Below, one piece after another: positions 25,301 through 35,470 of a DNA stretch of 64,000 nt (position 1 is the stretch's first letter; every line of letters begins with the position of its first letter). The DNA comes from Tubulanus polymorphus (lineage: Eukaryota; Nemertea; Palaeonemertea; Tubulaniformes; Tubulanidae), in the NCBI RefSeq assembly GCF_964204645.1, contig NC_134026.1:10055450-10119449 (forward strand), given 5' to 3'. Position numbers and translations under genes: made by a program. The notes under the pieces were generated by a model. That model was not told the DNA's origin and made no database searches. It worked only from the letters and a program-made list of their open reading frames with translations.

Positions 25301-26768
25301 CACCAGTCAACCAACTTGAATGCAAATACCCCTGAAATAGATAAATCCCTTTTTATCAAAGGGAAGGATGTACTTCAACACTGTATCCTGGGGGTTGGAA
25401 AAGCGGTTTTTCAAAAATTCAATATGGCTGCCAGTCAACCAACTTGATAAAAGTCTACAATTGTTTGCCAGATTACTACTGGTACTGTAAAAGGAATGCA
25501 ATGCTCACCCACTAATGACACTTGATTCAGCAAATAGTGTTTTAGGTATCAACCATGCAGTCATCAAATAGGAAATACCAGCTATTGAGAGTATAATGCC
25601 CTGAAAATAAATAAGATGTAATTATATCTATCTTAGCTCAACTGTTATAGACTAAAAGAGTGGAAGATAGATATGAAAAAAACATGCCAGTCATCAGATT
25701 TTTGCTCACCAGTTAAAGCACAATAGATGGCAAATTAGACCTTGATATTTGTCTTGATATTTGGTTTGTAGTTATATTTTATTGTCTTTGGTGCATTATC
25801 TTGATATTTTGCTATACTATAATGTACCTACCCTTGATGCATCTGCAGATTTAATTAGAATCTCAGTGGCCAACTGGTGGCCATTTATGTTCACCAAAAT
25901 CAGGATTTATTGCACATGTTTTAAGTTTTCCTTCTTGAGGATGTTATGATCAACTGTCTTGAGGTTCGCTATGTATATGTACCCCCTAGGTTGAATTAGC
26001 TAGCTAGTATTCGGTTCCAAGTGGGCATGGTCTCCCTGGACCCCTAGTTTTTAAATGAATGCATATTATAGTTCATTCTGAGGTTCCGGGCGAATATTTT
26101 ACTCTTTTACTACACATATACAACTCTAACCAGAAGAATTCCAGTTCATTGCACATGAACGAGTGTCTTTTAAGAGATTGAATTGACCAGGGTCGATCAT
26201 CCTCCCCTGCCAGGGAATCAAACCTGCTGGCATCGAGATTGACACAGTACGAAACCCTGCCACACTAGACCGAGTGCACAGCTACACGCACAGCTTAGAA
26301 GATGTCATTATTAGCCAATCTAATATCCCGTTTTATTTTAGCCCGGATTTTCCAATTAATATTTCTTCCCTGAAATATACCTCAGCGATTATACAAAGAG
26401 CAATCTGATTGGTGCCGCCAATTTTCATGCGGTAATCCTGCGCACCCGGCCTAGTGTGGCAGGGATTCGTGCCATGAATCAGTATAGCCATGCCATCAGG
26501 TTTGAATCCCTGCCGAGGGAGGATGAGGGTCGATGTGTTGCAAACATACCTTGAACATGAATTCATTTTCCTCTATGTTCTGCACTAAGACCTTGCTTAT
26601 CACCATGCACAAGTAAACTATCTGCCAACCTTCAATGATAAGCCATGCCGGTTCTGTGAGCCATAATACTGTATCATAAAGTGCCACAATTGTCCATGGA
26701 ATGAAGTTCACTGGAAGCGATACTAAACCAACAAAAATTCCCAGCTGTAGTAATGGAATCATAGATAC
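19319..26768 (-). CDS. Multi-pass membrane protein, seven coding exons
   Basis: Exons (minus order): 26550-26768, 25509-25600, 23086-23150, 22831-22942, 22457-22512, 19886-20031, 19319-19621. All junctions have GT donors and AG acceptors and the phases add up (0, 2, 1, 2, 1, 0) without a stop. From the ATG at 26762 this gives about 328 residues; the exon opens with two extra codons, so coding may also come from further upstream. I see about eight hydrophobic segments, for example LLQLGIFVGLVSLPVNFIPW, IILSIAGISYLMTAWLI, FTIILIVATIVMHLYMW, FVLLSVVRLATVMTF and LILRLVAIFVYTQLV. The loop before the last two is acidic and Asn-rich, and the tail is VQRDDINNDDW. I do not recognise the family. Introns hold MITEs and SINE-like copies. 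No frame damage, so probably a live host gene. Confidence 0.8.
21181..21207. repeat. Pogo/Tigger-like terminal repeat, single end
   Basis: Read on the minus strand the sequence begins CAGTCTACCCTCGATTATCC next to a TA, the typical start of pogo/Tigger ends. No partner end was found upstream, so this is a solo or decayed end inside an intron of the membrane-protein gene. Confidence 0.55.
21832..22151. mobile_element. MITE, ~320 bp, in intron
   Basis: Ends AGCC(G/A)CGATCACAC are inverted copies. The inside is rich in inverted TTTGGCC / GGCCAAA words. No target duplication is evident. Lies in the 2.4 kb intron 20032-22456. Confidence 0.75.
22319..22446. repeat. Two facing SINE-like 3' ends (tRNA-related)
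   Basis: CATCATCCCCTGAATGGGATTC on the left and GGATCCTAACCGAGGGAGGATG on the right are inverted copies of one unit. That unit has a tRNA B-box-like core (GGTTTGAATCCC) and a GGGGAGGATGAT tail, as in the copies at 23425, 26187 and 26448. The right copy stops about 12 bp from a splice donor. Confidence 0.55.
23425..23512 (-). repeat. SINE-like copy, tRNA-related
   Basis: Minus-strand reading shows GGTTCAAATCCCCGCCAGGG followed by GATGATG, the same B-box-like core and tail as at 26448-26540. Directly abuts the MITE that begins at 23513. Confidence 0.55.
23513..23920. mobile_element. MITE with CGTCCATAAAAGACATCC ends
   Basis: The left end CGTCCATAAAAGACATCCAC is mirrored at 23902-23920 by GTGGATGTCTTTTATGTCG. 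Internal copies of GACATCTTT / AGATGTCC and runs of GGGGGAGG suggest internal duplication or nesting. Type not decided (hAT-like ends are possible). Confidence 0.6.
23952..25180. mobile_element. DNA element with ~140 bp TIRs and tandem GCTCGGCCGAGT words
   Basis: The left arm 23952-24092 and right arm 25040-25180 are inverted copies. Shared blocks are GGGGAGGGG, AAATTGACAAGTTACTCGGG, CATTTGCTCGG and GAAAGTT(G/A)TTT(A/G)CTCGGC. The inner right side repeats GGCCGAGTGGACCGGCGAATT-like words at least twice. The middle carries a damaged coding stretch (24331-24905). Sits in the intron 23151-25508 of the membrane-protein gene. Confidence 0.75.
24331..24905 (+). pseudogene. Broken coding stretch inside the long-TIR element, unknown
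   Basis: Two frames joined by a single shift near 24680 read as protein-like sequence: 120 codons ending VPLTQAQK, then about 70 codons containing ELFRALSCNGPVCALVQ and NNVELALQLLQ. The first part repeats a VP(L)TKARK/VPLTQAQK motif about 28 residues apart. I do not recognise the family. Position between long TIRs suggests it belongs to the element, but it could be a captured host exon. Confidence 0.35.
26187..26275 (-). repeat. SINE-like copy, tRNA-related
   Basis: Minus-strand reading contains GTCTAGTGTGGCAGGGTTTC, then GGTTTGATTCCCTGGCAGGG and GAGGATGATC. It is an inverted copy of 26448-26540, about 170 bp away. Confidence 0.65.
26448..26540 (+). repeat. SINE-like copy, tRNA-related
   Basis: CCTAGTGTGGCAGGGATTCG (A-box side) followed by GGTTTGAATCCCTGCCGAGG (B-box side) and GGATGAGGG. 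It lies immediately inside the intron next to the splice donor at 26550. Confidence 0.65.
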
Positions 26769-27791
26769 CTGAAATCAAAATTTAAAGTTGATCTATACAT
26801 GTACATTGGTAGATAATTTTATACACATTTCACTTTTTCTATGCAAACGGTCTGGTGAAGCAGTTTTCATTGAAAATGAATTGAGTACCGGTGTGTCAAC
26901 AAGGCACAAACATTGGCTGTTGAACCAATAGTGTTGATTTTTGGTATAATGGTTTGGCTCAATGAGTTCTCAAGCTCACAAAAATTTCATAGTGATCGAG
27001 TTATTTTAAGGGGACTTATTCTTGAAAAACACGTAAAAACCCTGCTTTTTAGCACTAAGTCATGGCGCGTTTTTAAATATGACAATTTGCATACTTGGAA
27101 TTGAAATATATAAAAGTTCAATCCTTCCTGGAAGTGTTGCCGTTTTTTGTGCGACTCATCTTGATGTACTTTTCGACCTACAAGCCCTTACTTTATAAAC
27201 CCCCTAAATTTTCTCGCTTCTATTTATCTGAGTTGACCTTGTTACCTGAGCTACAATGAATGTGATTGGCTGTTTGTGGGATACATGGTTTCACGTCGAA
27301 ACCAGTCTTTCTTTCTTTTTCTTGTCAAAGTTTTCCTATTGTTTTAATCTCTGTTTTGTTTTTCCTGCTGATGGGTTAGGACCCACTTTTCTTCACTGTA
27401 TTTCTTTCGAGTTCTGATATATTGCCGCGTCGCGTTAGATTTGGCATCGTTTTGGTAAGCTTTGACCCCATATTAATAGTTTAGTTGCTAGTCTACTTAG
27501 TTCTCATATCGTTATCAGTATCATCAGTAGCATTTAGGTTTATATATATTCAGAATTCCTAGTTTTAATATCGTGTAAACATATATCCTATCGTGTAGAG
27601 GGCAGCATCTCCTACAGTGCTGCCCCGTAGTAACTTGCTTCCATTACTTTTATAACTACTTTGTATTTTTTACTGTTTTTAGTTAATCCTTTCTTGTCTG
27701 GTGCTGATGTTCTGTGGTCGTGTAATGAAATAAAGCCTCAGCCTGACAATCGATCTAATGAGATGCATTTTTTGAGACTTAATATTTTCGC
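26769..27791. other. Region upstream of membrane-protein exon and before the BEL copy
   Basis: Could contain 5' untranslated or promoter sequence of the minus-strand gene and the 5' LTR of the BEL copy. A TGTAGAGGGCAGCATCTCC...GCTGCC inverted motif lies at about 27593-27630 and AATAAA at about 27729, which would suit an LTR. No matching 3' LTR was found, so I do not call one. Confidence 0.35.
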
Positions 27792-28560
27792 TTGAGGAAT
27801 CTATTACCCCACATTCTATTAACAAAAAGCGAGTTCGTCATGACCGAAGCTATGAATGGTCGCGTAGCTGCGTGGGTTAAACTTTCCTCTTCGCAAGTCG
27901 ATCGGCCCGAGAATGGAGATAACGTTGAACAACGTTCAATTAAATCAGCGAAATCCTCCTCATCAACCAGATCTCAATGGATGAGAGAAAGGAGGGAACG
28001 AGTATCGCTGGACGCTGAATTGCAATCGCTGAAGCGTAAGCAAGAAATAGCTTTACAACGTCTACAACTGCAACAGGAAGAGGAAGAACTCGATTTAAAA
28101 ACAAGATTGACCGTAGCCGCCACTTACGCTGCACTGTTGAAGGAACAGGAATTCGCCGAAGAGAATCGATGTGTCATTTCCTCCAGCAGCCCGCCTGCCG
28201 TTTTCAAACAGGAACTTACTCCGCAGATTGTTCCCGGTCAATCAGGTCCCACGGCTGGTGCGTCGCCACGCGGATCACCGCTGTCCGCAAAGGATTTCGT
28301 TATCGTGCGTGAATAACGGAAACTTAAAACCAACATCAAAAGATTCTCCGGAGATACAATCGAGTACCATAAATTCCTTCGTCAGTTCGAAAGTCAGATT
28401 GTCCGATAAACAACTGACGTGTGCGAATGTTTGAACTATCTGGAACAATTTACCGACGGCGAAGCTCGCGATATTATCTGCGGTTACAGCTATATCGATC
28501 CAGAGCTTGGCTACAATGCAGCTCTGGCCGAATTCGAAGCCTATGGCGGGCGATAACCAC
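27792..28560 (+). pseudogene. BEL/Pao gag, N-terminal part
   Basis: Reads as a charged coiled-coil N-terminus (LQSLKRKQEIALQRLQLQQE, then a run of E/L) ending near 28316. After a frame change, YLEQFTDGEARDIICGYSYI at about 28440-28530 is the typical DUF1759 gag region of BEL/Pao elements. The initial 15 codons may be upstream sequence; the likely gag start is MTEAMNG at 27840. Gag then stops where the minisatellite at 28570 begins and resumes at about 29690. Retroelement capsid-type protein, inactive here. Confidence 0.75.
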
Positions 28561-28569
28561 CAAAATATA

Positions 28570-28830
28570 TCATTACTTTGAAAGATAACAAAAAGATGAT
28601 GAAAAGATAGTGAAAAGATGTTGAAAAGATAGTAAAATGATGATAAAAAGATAGTGAAATGATGATAAAAAGATAGTGAAATGATGATGAAAAGATAGTG
28701 AAATGATGATAAAAAGACTAAAGATACACGGTGATAAAAAGATGAAACGATGGAAAGGTGAAACAATGAAAAGGTAAAAAGATGAACAAATGAAAGGACC
28801 CCGAGTGAAATGATGAAATGAAATAGAATT
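28570..28830. repeat. Minisatellite, ~21 bp unit
   Basis: Repeats of GATGATAAAAAGATAGTGAAAT with drift, at least ten units, degenerating to GATGAAA/GGTGAAA at the right. It interrupts the BEL gag frame. Confidence 0.9.
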
Positions 28831-28948
28831 GTTGATCACACGCTGTAACGTTTTTACAATTTTACAATGTAAAATGCAATGATATTTACACTGTATCGTA
28901 TCTAATCAAGCGATGCAATGCTGTAAGACTCGACCGTAAGATTGCAAA

Positions 28949-29649
28949 AACCGTAAAGTTTCCCAAGTTTCCGTTTTTCTAGCTAACGAATGCGCATTAG
29001 TCAATGCTGGCAAATGATCCAAGTCGAGAAATCGGCAAAGTGCGCATGCGACCCTACATATGAACATGTGAACTTTGATGACTACAAGTCACTGTAGTCT
29101 TTATAAACTTCAAATCCCATAAAAATATTGATCTTGTTCATCTTATGGCGGCGTTATAAGGTTCGAATCCCGAAAATTACTGATTGTATTTCAAGCGTTA
29201 CGATATGAACTTTTATGACGCTGGTTTATAGTTTGCTGAGTAAAAAAGTTATAGCATCCCGAATATGAAATAATAAACTTTAATAGCCCCAGGGTTTACT
29301 TGTATGTGCTAGGTTCGAATCCCGAATGTGTAATAGAAAAATACATTCATTCATTTTAATATACCGATATACATTATATCTTAGATTTTCAGCTTACAGT
29401 AAAGACCATTTGAACACTTGTCATCGCTAAAAATACAAATGATTCTCTTAAGTGACCAAACAAACTGTACTTTCACGTTGAAAAAGTTCAGACAGGTTCA
29501 TTTCAGCGTACTGCTATGACCCAGTTTAGAAAAAAATTCACATGTAGTGATGCATGCACACGCTCACAATTTCTGGACTTAGAGAGGATTTCCCTAACAC
29601 TTATTAATGCGCATGCGTTATAAACAGAGACTTGGGAAACTTTACGGTT
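28949..29649. mobile_element. MITE, ~700 bp, inserted in BEL gag
   Basis: Inverted ends of about 48 bp: AACCGTAAAGTTTCCCAAGT inward to ATGCGCATTA on the left (28949-28999) and the mirror image at 29604-29649. The core has no coding potential but two GGTTCGAATCCCGAA words (29161 and 29311). It lies between two gag pieces, so it inserted into the retroelement or into the minisatellite that had already split it. Confidence 0.75.
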
Positions 29650-29689
29650 GTGTCTCTAACACCAAATTAAATCACTATAGCTGGTACAT

Positions 29690-30369
29690 AATAATCTTCT
29701 TACTGGAATGCCTCCATGCCATCCGGCATATCGATGGTTGTCAAGTGTTACAATACTCAGCTAATATGAAAGCGCTGGTGGACAAGCTTCCGTTCTACCT
29801 ACATGATCGCTTGCATGGTGTCGTCAAAGGGTAGGGGCCGTGAAATTTGATTTCGTTCGTAAGGATGGTCAAAGGCGAACGATCCGGTCTATGGTCGCAC
29901 GGCCTTTCCTAAGAAAGACAACCGGAAGCCGAAAGCGTCATTTGCGATCATCCACGACGAACCCGTGAAATCCAGAGATTCTGAAAGTACCGGCAGTGGC
30001 ATGAATACCTTTCGGAATGGCCTTAACAAGCCCTGCTTGCACTGCGACTCGACGAATCACGCCATGGTCAATTGTGACTCTTTCGGTCATCTGGATTCGG
30101 TCGAACAAACCAAAAAGCTTAGAGCGGAGAATCTATGCTTCGGCTGCTTACGCACCGGTCGCCGTAAGCTGCACTGTAAGAATTTAGCCACCCGCAGTAA
30201 ATGTCACCGGAGACATCCAACAGTACTACACTTTGACAGTCAGTCCGATAGCCCTTCACGCAAGGAAAGTGCTAAGGAGCAGTCGACTGACACGATAAGA
30301 TGGCGTGTAGAACCATGGGGGCTGGTGACCAGTGCACTCTGGCGATCATCCCAGTTAAAGTTGGGTTGA
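29690..30369 (+). pseudogene. BEL/Pao gag, C-terminal part with zinc knuckles
   Basis: Gag resumes at HIDGCQVLQYSANMKALVDK (frame open to 29834), breaks, and continues at 29965 with the zinc-knuckle region: CLHCDSTNHAMVNC, an intervening helix, CFGCLRTGRRKLHC and a third Cys/His cluster ending RRHPTVLHF. That arrangement of spaced knuckles is characteristic of BEL/Pao gag. At least one frameshift and several stops separate the pieces. Confidence 0.75.
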
Positions 30370-30800
30370 AAGACGGCACGAAATTCGTCAATACGTACAC
30401 TTTCTTGGACCCTGGTAGCACCGTCAACCTGTGTAGCGAATCATTGTTGCAGCAGTTAGGGTATCCAGGCCAACCAAAATCGTTAACACTAAAAACTGTG
30501 AGTACCTCGCATAAGATCCCTACATACCTGATGCGCTATGTGGTGATTAAAAACTTTAGCTCTGACGAGAGTGTAGTTCTGTCGTCTGTGTATAGCAAGG
30601 ATTAATTGAATATTTCGAAGGAACACATCCTGCCACGCAACGACGTTTCTCGGTGGCCTCATCTATCCGACATCGAGTTGGAAGAGGATCAAGGTTTTCG
30701 AAATCGGACTCCTTATCGGCAACAATGCGCCCGACGTCTATTCACCTTAAGATGTATGTACCGGCCCACCGGGATCGCCTCACGACCTCCATGCCTCAGA
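30300..30800 (+). pseudogene. BEL/Pao aspartic protease region
   Basis: Open to 30605 with the protease core TFLDPGSTVNLCSESLLQQL; the usual D-S-G is D-P-G here. After the stop, WPHLSDIELEE and, in another frame, GLLIGNNAPDVYSP follow the expected order after the protease. Coding similarity ends near 30800, where unrelated sequence leading to the piggyBac copy begins. Overlaps the gag frame, as usual for a frameshifted polyprotein. Confidence 0.7.
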
Positions 30801-31089
30801 GGTAAGATATTATATTTCATCAAATTTTGCATGTGCCAACTGGTCAAATCCACTAATGCGCCTGATATAATGAGATAAAATAAAGTAGAGAACACATTGA
30901 CACTGTTGTTTTAGTTTGAAATCATCAATACAGAGAAAAAAATTACTTTGTATCGCAGTGACCATCATGCATATAGTTGCTTAGTGGTTTGGTCACCACA
31001 GTAGCCATCACGCACAAATGGCATGTAATTTTTATGAATTGTTATGACACTTGTGTAAGACCTTACTCCTTCATTTCAGCACTCGTAAA

Positions 31090-32961
31090 CGAACACGTAC
31101 AGTAGACGAAATAGTCGATGAGATCGCCATCGATGAAGATGACGATTATCATCGGGTAGTGATGACGATCGATTTTCAGATGGTGAAGATGACGATAGAG
31201 ATGTTATTGGCGCCGAAGCAGAAGAGGAAGATTCTGAAAGTGATAGTGAGCCTCCTGAAAGTGAAGGGGAAGAAACAGACACAGCCACAGACACAGACAA
31301 CGAAGAGCCAAGGCCAAGTCAAAGCAGGCCTACTACTGCCAAAAAACAGCCAGCCATGAAAAAATCAAAAACGTAAGTTGCGATACTCATTTCCTCTATC
31401 ACGTGATACAACAAATCGATCGAAAATATATACAGTCAATTTATGATTGCTTCTTGTTTGTATTTCAGCAATGCACGCAAGTGGAAATTGGAAAAGAAGG
31501 ACTTACAAAAATTTGTCAATGACGGAGTTGGGTCTAAACTTGCCGCAAAAGGCACAGCGTCACAGGCACAAACTGAAATGGAATACCTCATGGAATTATT
31601 TAGTGATGATATTATAGACAATTTGACCTTCGAATCAAATAGACTAAAACTGCAAACAAACCAGGTTAGACTAAAACGTGTCACTAATGAGGAAATGAGA
31701 AAGTTTCTGGGTATCGTTTTATACATGTCTGTCATCCGTGTACCATACCGGCCTGAGTATTGGTCAAGACAAACACGCATTCCTACCATGGCAAATGCTA
31801 TGTCTGTCAATAGATTTGATGAGATAATGTCATCACTTCATTGCAATGACAATAACCTACTTGTTGCTAGAGGTGAACAGGGCTACGATCGCCTATACAA
31901 GGTACGCCCTCTAATAAAAAAGTTAGGTGAAAATTCTGAAGCATGTGCGGAAAAAGAGTTGCACTCAGCGATCGATGAACAGGTTGTTCCCTTCAAAGGA
32001 AGGAGTACCCTTAAAACGTACAACAAAAAAAACCCCAAGAAATGGGGGTATAAGATCTGGGCATTAGCAGGCGAAAGTGGTTATGTTCACCGGTTTTATT
32101 TTTATGGTGACAATCAAATCCCAGACAACATTGATTTCCCAGACATAGGCAAAAGTGGACAAGTTGTTCTGAATTTATGTGCCGATTTACCATTAGAGAT
32201 ACATTCCTCTATTTTGATAATTATTTTGCCTCACCAGCTCTGCTTCTAGAGTTGAAGAATAAGGGATTATATGGTACTTGTACAATCAGGTCTGACCGTA
32301 TTGCCAACTGCACTCTCACAACAGAAAAAAATCTGGTCGTGGCAGTCTTGATTTCAAATCCTCAGATGGTATAATAATTTGTCGTTGGTATGACAATAGA
32401 TCTGTCAACCTAGGTTCAAACAAGCATTCTGTTGCTCTTCTGAATGTTATAAAGCGCTGGGACAAGAAAACAAAAGACTTGGTCAATGTCCAGAGACCAA
32501 ATATTGTCAGTGCATACGACAAAAAGATAGAGGAGGAGTAGACAGATGTGACATGGTGTTGGCCCTGTATCGTAATACTCTGAAAACAAGAAAGTGGTAT
32601 AAACGTATCATATTTCATTTGCTCGACCTAGCTGTATCCAACGCCTGGGCCCTCTTTCGAGCAGATGGTACAAATAAGATGCCATTTCACAAGTTCAAGA
32701 TAGCTGTTGCAGAGGGTCTTATTGAAAACCAGATGATGGAGACAAATGATGAGAATGGTAATGCCCCTGCGTTACGGGCAGCCGATGTCCCCGATTCGGT
32801 CAGATACAACAACAAAGGTCATTTGCCAATGCAACAGGAGACCAAAAAGGTGTCGTCAAAATGGATGTAAAAGAAGGTCAACATATTTGTGTAAGAAATG
32901 CAATGTGTACCTGTGTATTGATAAGCATAGTAGCTGCTTCTATCATTACCATACTAAGTAA
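31090..32961 (+). pseudogene. piggyBac-like transposase, two exons, frame-damaged (copy 1)
   Basis: An acidic N-terminal exon (about 31186-31372, ending at GTAAGT) is followed by an AG at 31468 and a catalytic exon. The DDE_Tnp_1_7 pieces are in order: LGIVLYMSVIRVPYRPEYW, DEQVVPFKGR (first Asp), FLYFDNYFASP (second Asp, new frame), ICRWYDNRSVNLGSN (third Asp, new frame), RCDMVLALYRNTLKT, and a Cys-rich end CKKCNVYLCIDKH. At least four frame changes (near 32170, 32340, 32535, 32855) disable it. A GGG-TTAA at 33385-33391 may be its right end; no matching left end was seen. It lies between two parts of the BEL polyprotein. Confidence 0.85.
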
Positions 32962-33270
32962 TAAATGGAGTATTTGTAAACAAAGGTCGACTTATGTGTA
33001 TAATGAGATGTATTATTGTGACAGAAACAGCCGATATGCTTATCAATGCAGTACTTGGCCTGTTTAAACAAGATCGACTTATGTGTATAATGAGATGTAT
33101 TATTGTGACAGAAACAGCTGATATGCTTGTAAATTCATCACCATATTAAGTAAAGTTCAATAAAAGCAGTTTGAGTGAGTTTTGCAATTATCTTTGTTGA
33201 CATTTTTTATGGATTTTCATTACCTTCTTGCATGATGGCTACTAGAGTAGCATGGCCCGACCCACAATAT

Positions 33271-33283
33271 GGGGGGGGGGGGC
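33271..33283. repeat. Poly-G tract
   Basis: Twelve to thirteen G in a row, near the presumed right side of the piggyBac copy. Confidence 0.9.
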
Positions 33284-33408
33284 AAATTTTGAATTGTGTT
33301 TGGGAGTCTTTATTTGGTGTCATATAGGTAAAGTAAAAGCAGTGGTAAGGAAATCTGAAGGGTTGGAGGGGGCCATGCAACATAGGGTTAAGTCAGATCT
33401 GTTGTTAG

Positions 33409-34842
33409 GGGGGTCGATATATGATCGACCTCCCGTTCAGGTCTGAGGGTAGCCGTCTACCAAATAACATTGACCAAGCTCTTAACCGTCTATATTCGCT
33501 GAAGAAACGGTTCATTCGAGATGAGACATACCGTCTAGACGATAAATCGTTTATGGATAACATGATCTCTGCTGGTCATGCCGAATTAGTTGCAGACAAC
33601 ACTTCTTCGCCAGGGCACACCTGGTATCTACCGCACCAAAGTCAACTCGAATAAGATCCGTGTCGTTTTCGATGGCTCTGCCCAGTATTGTGGCTCCTCA
33701 TTGAACGAGGCACTGTTGCTGTACCATCCCTAACCAGTTCGCTGATATCGGTACTGTAACGTTTCCATCAGGAAAAGATCGCATTTATGGCAGACATCGA
33801 GAAAATATTCCTACAGGTCGTCGTTCCGCCGAAAGATCGTGACGCGCTGCGCTTCCTGTGATGGCCGGAGGGTGATATCAGTCGCGACCCTTCCACCTAC
33901 CGAATGATTTGACACTTCTTCGGAGCCATATCATCACCTAGTTGCGCGAATTCAGCATTCCGCAGACGGCTAAAGATAACGAAGCGGATTTCGATCCGTC
34001 AGTAACCGAATTGATTCAGAGAATCTTTTACATGGACGATTTCTTGAAATCCGTTGATGGCATCGAGGAAGCTATATCAATTGTTCAGGAAACGACTTCT
34101 CTCTGTAGTAGGGGCGGTTTCAATTTTTGTGGCAGGGTTAGCAACACTCCCCAGTTGAGGGCTCTCTTAAGCCCCGAGCTGCAAGTAGATTCTGCCCAGG
34201 AGATGGACCTCGATTTCGATAAGACTTGAGAACGAGTTCTGGGTATCTCGTGGTCGCTGAGTTCGGACACATTCGTGTTCAACAGATCAATCCCCGAACG
34301 ACCAGCAACTCGTTACGGCATCCTCTCGGTTGTAAGCTCGATCTATGATCCGTTGCTGGCACCCTTCGTCTTGCCGGCGAAGATGTTGCTACAGAACTTA
34401 TGTTTGCGCAAGGCTGGTTGGGATGAAGAGCTGACTGCAGATGAACTTTCCGAGTGGAAAAAATGGTACAGGTCATCTCCGATCTAAATCAGGTCCGCGT
34501 ACCACGTTGCTACAAGCCAACTGGCTTCGGGAAGGTCATGAATTGCGAAATACACAATACAAAATTCCGACGCTTCGGGGGTCGGTTACGGGTCAGCTAC
34601 GTACGTATACAGATACCGCAGGTGACGTTTTGTGTGCGCTTATGTTCGGCAAGTCATGGGTCACCCCCTTGGAATCGATCTCTATTCCGCGCCTAGGATT
34701 GACGGCTAGCGCCATGGCTGTCCGTCTCTGCAATAGGCTGCTCAAGGAGACCGAACTGAGGGTAGATAAGATTCATTTTTGGACGGACAGTACAATCGTG
34801 TTATGTCACATCAGAAATGAATCATGGTTAGCTCTGCACCAC
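33409..34842 (+). pseudogene. BEL/Pao pol: reverse transcriptase and RNase H, damaged
   Basis: Resumes the BEL polyprotein: RYMIDLPFRS, LPNNIDQALNRLYSL, GHAELVADN, then (shifted) KIRVVFDGSA, FMADIEKIFLQVVVPPKDRD, the active-site box FYMDDFLKSVDG at about 34029, the RGGFNFC segment, SSIYDPLLAPFVLPAKMLL and the RNase H part with IPRLGLTASAMAV and FWTDSTIVLCHIRN. More than four stops or shifts separate them. The integrase is missing: similarity stops near 34842. Confidence 0.85.
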
Positions 34843-35037
34843 AACCGCGTTCGTATAATGTCTGAATCAGGACAATATTATCGTAGAAATAGGCGTCATT
34901 TGAACAGAACACAGGAGGAACACTTCCTGACAACCATCAAGGACTTGTCTGTTCCAGAGTCAATGACTACGGCTTCGGATGATGTACAACCTGAACTAAC
35001 TACGCGCGCAACACACACGCGCGGCAACAGTAAGTAG
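34843..35037 (+). pseudogene. Ty3/Gypsy-type pol C-terminal tail
   Basis: The open frame runs on from the BEL RNase H into RIMSESGQYYRRNRRHLNRT, the usual last segment of Ty3/Gypsy pol, then about 40 residues to a stop. Two unrelated retroelements are therefore joined in one frame near 34842. An LTR could follow (about 35056-35237, TGTTGC to TTACA), but its partner was not found. Confidence 0.55.
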
Positions 35038-35076
35038 GCCTATATACATTACTACTGTTGCTGCGCGCGCGTGTCT
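35005..35076. repeat. GC-rich stem-loop after the Gypsy tail
   Basis: ACACGCGCGGCAACAGTAA pairs with TTACTACTGTTGCTGCGCGCG across a short AT-rich loop. Confidence 0.65.
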
Positions 35077-35348
35077 GCAACCGATCGATAAAATAAATAC
35101 ACACTCATCGTAGTACAAATGTAGTAGTGCTGCCATCTAGATTGTAGGATAATGGCTGCCACGTAGACTGTAGTAAGAAGAGAAATAAAAAACTAGAAAT
35201 CAAGTTTAATGATGTGTTACTTGTTCGTTATGTTACAGTAAACACGTAAGCAGTAGTGATATTTTTATCTGCTCTACAAGTCGATTGTTGAATTAGGACA
35301 TTGCTCGACTGAACGCAACTGAGGAATTTTTGTAGCTTGTTTGTGTCG

Positions 35349-35449
35349 TATACACAAGTAAGAGAGCATCATATATAGCTTCGAATTCGGCAACACAAGT
35401 TAGAGAGCATCATACATAGGCTTTAATACTTCGGATTCGGCTAGTAACA
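35349..35449. repeat. Two-unit tandem repeat, ~46-50 bp
   Basis: ACACAAGT(A/T)AGAGAGCATC followed by AT(A/T)TAG...TTCG(A/G)ATTCGG occurs twice in succession. Confidence 0.8.
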
Positions 35450-35470
35450 AGAATATTGCATATCAATACT

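Noticed and set aside
27138-27790. Possible BEL 5' LTR
   Set aside because: No matching 3' LTR and no convincing primer binding site.
28275-28839. Minus-strand Phe/Ser/Leu-rich frames
   Set aside because: Translation of the minisatellite on the opposite strand.
17472-29322. tRNA B-box-like GGTTCGAATCCC at 17472, 29161 and 29311
   Set aside because: No cloverleaf and no A box at the right distance; not tRNA genes, at most decayed SINE pieces.
35056-35237. Possible Gypsy LTR (TGTTGC to TTACA)
   Set aside because: No partner copy or target duplication in the window.
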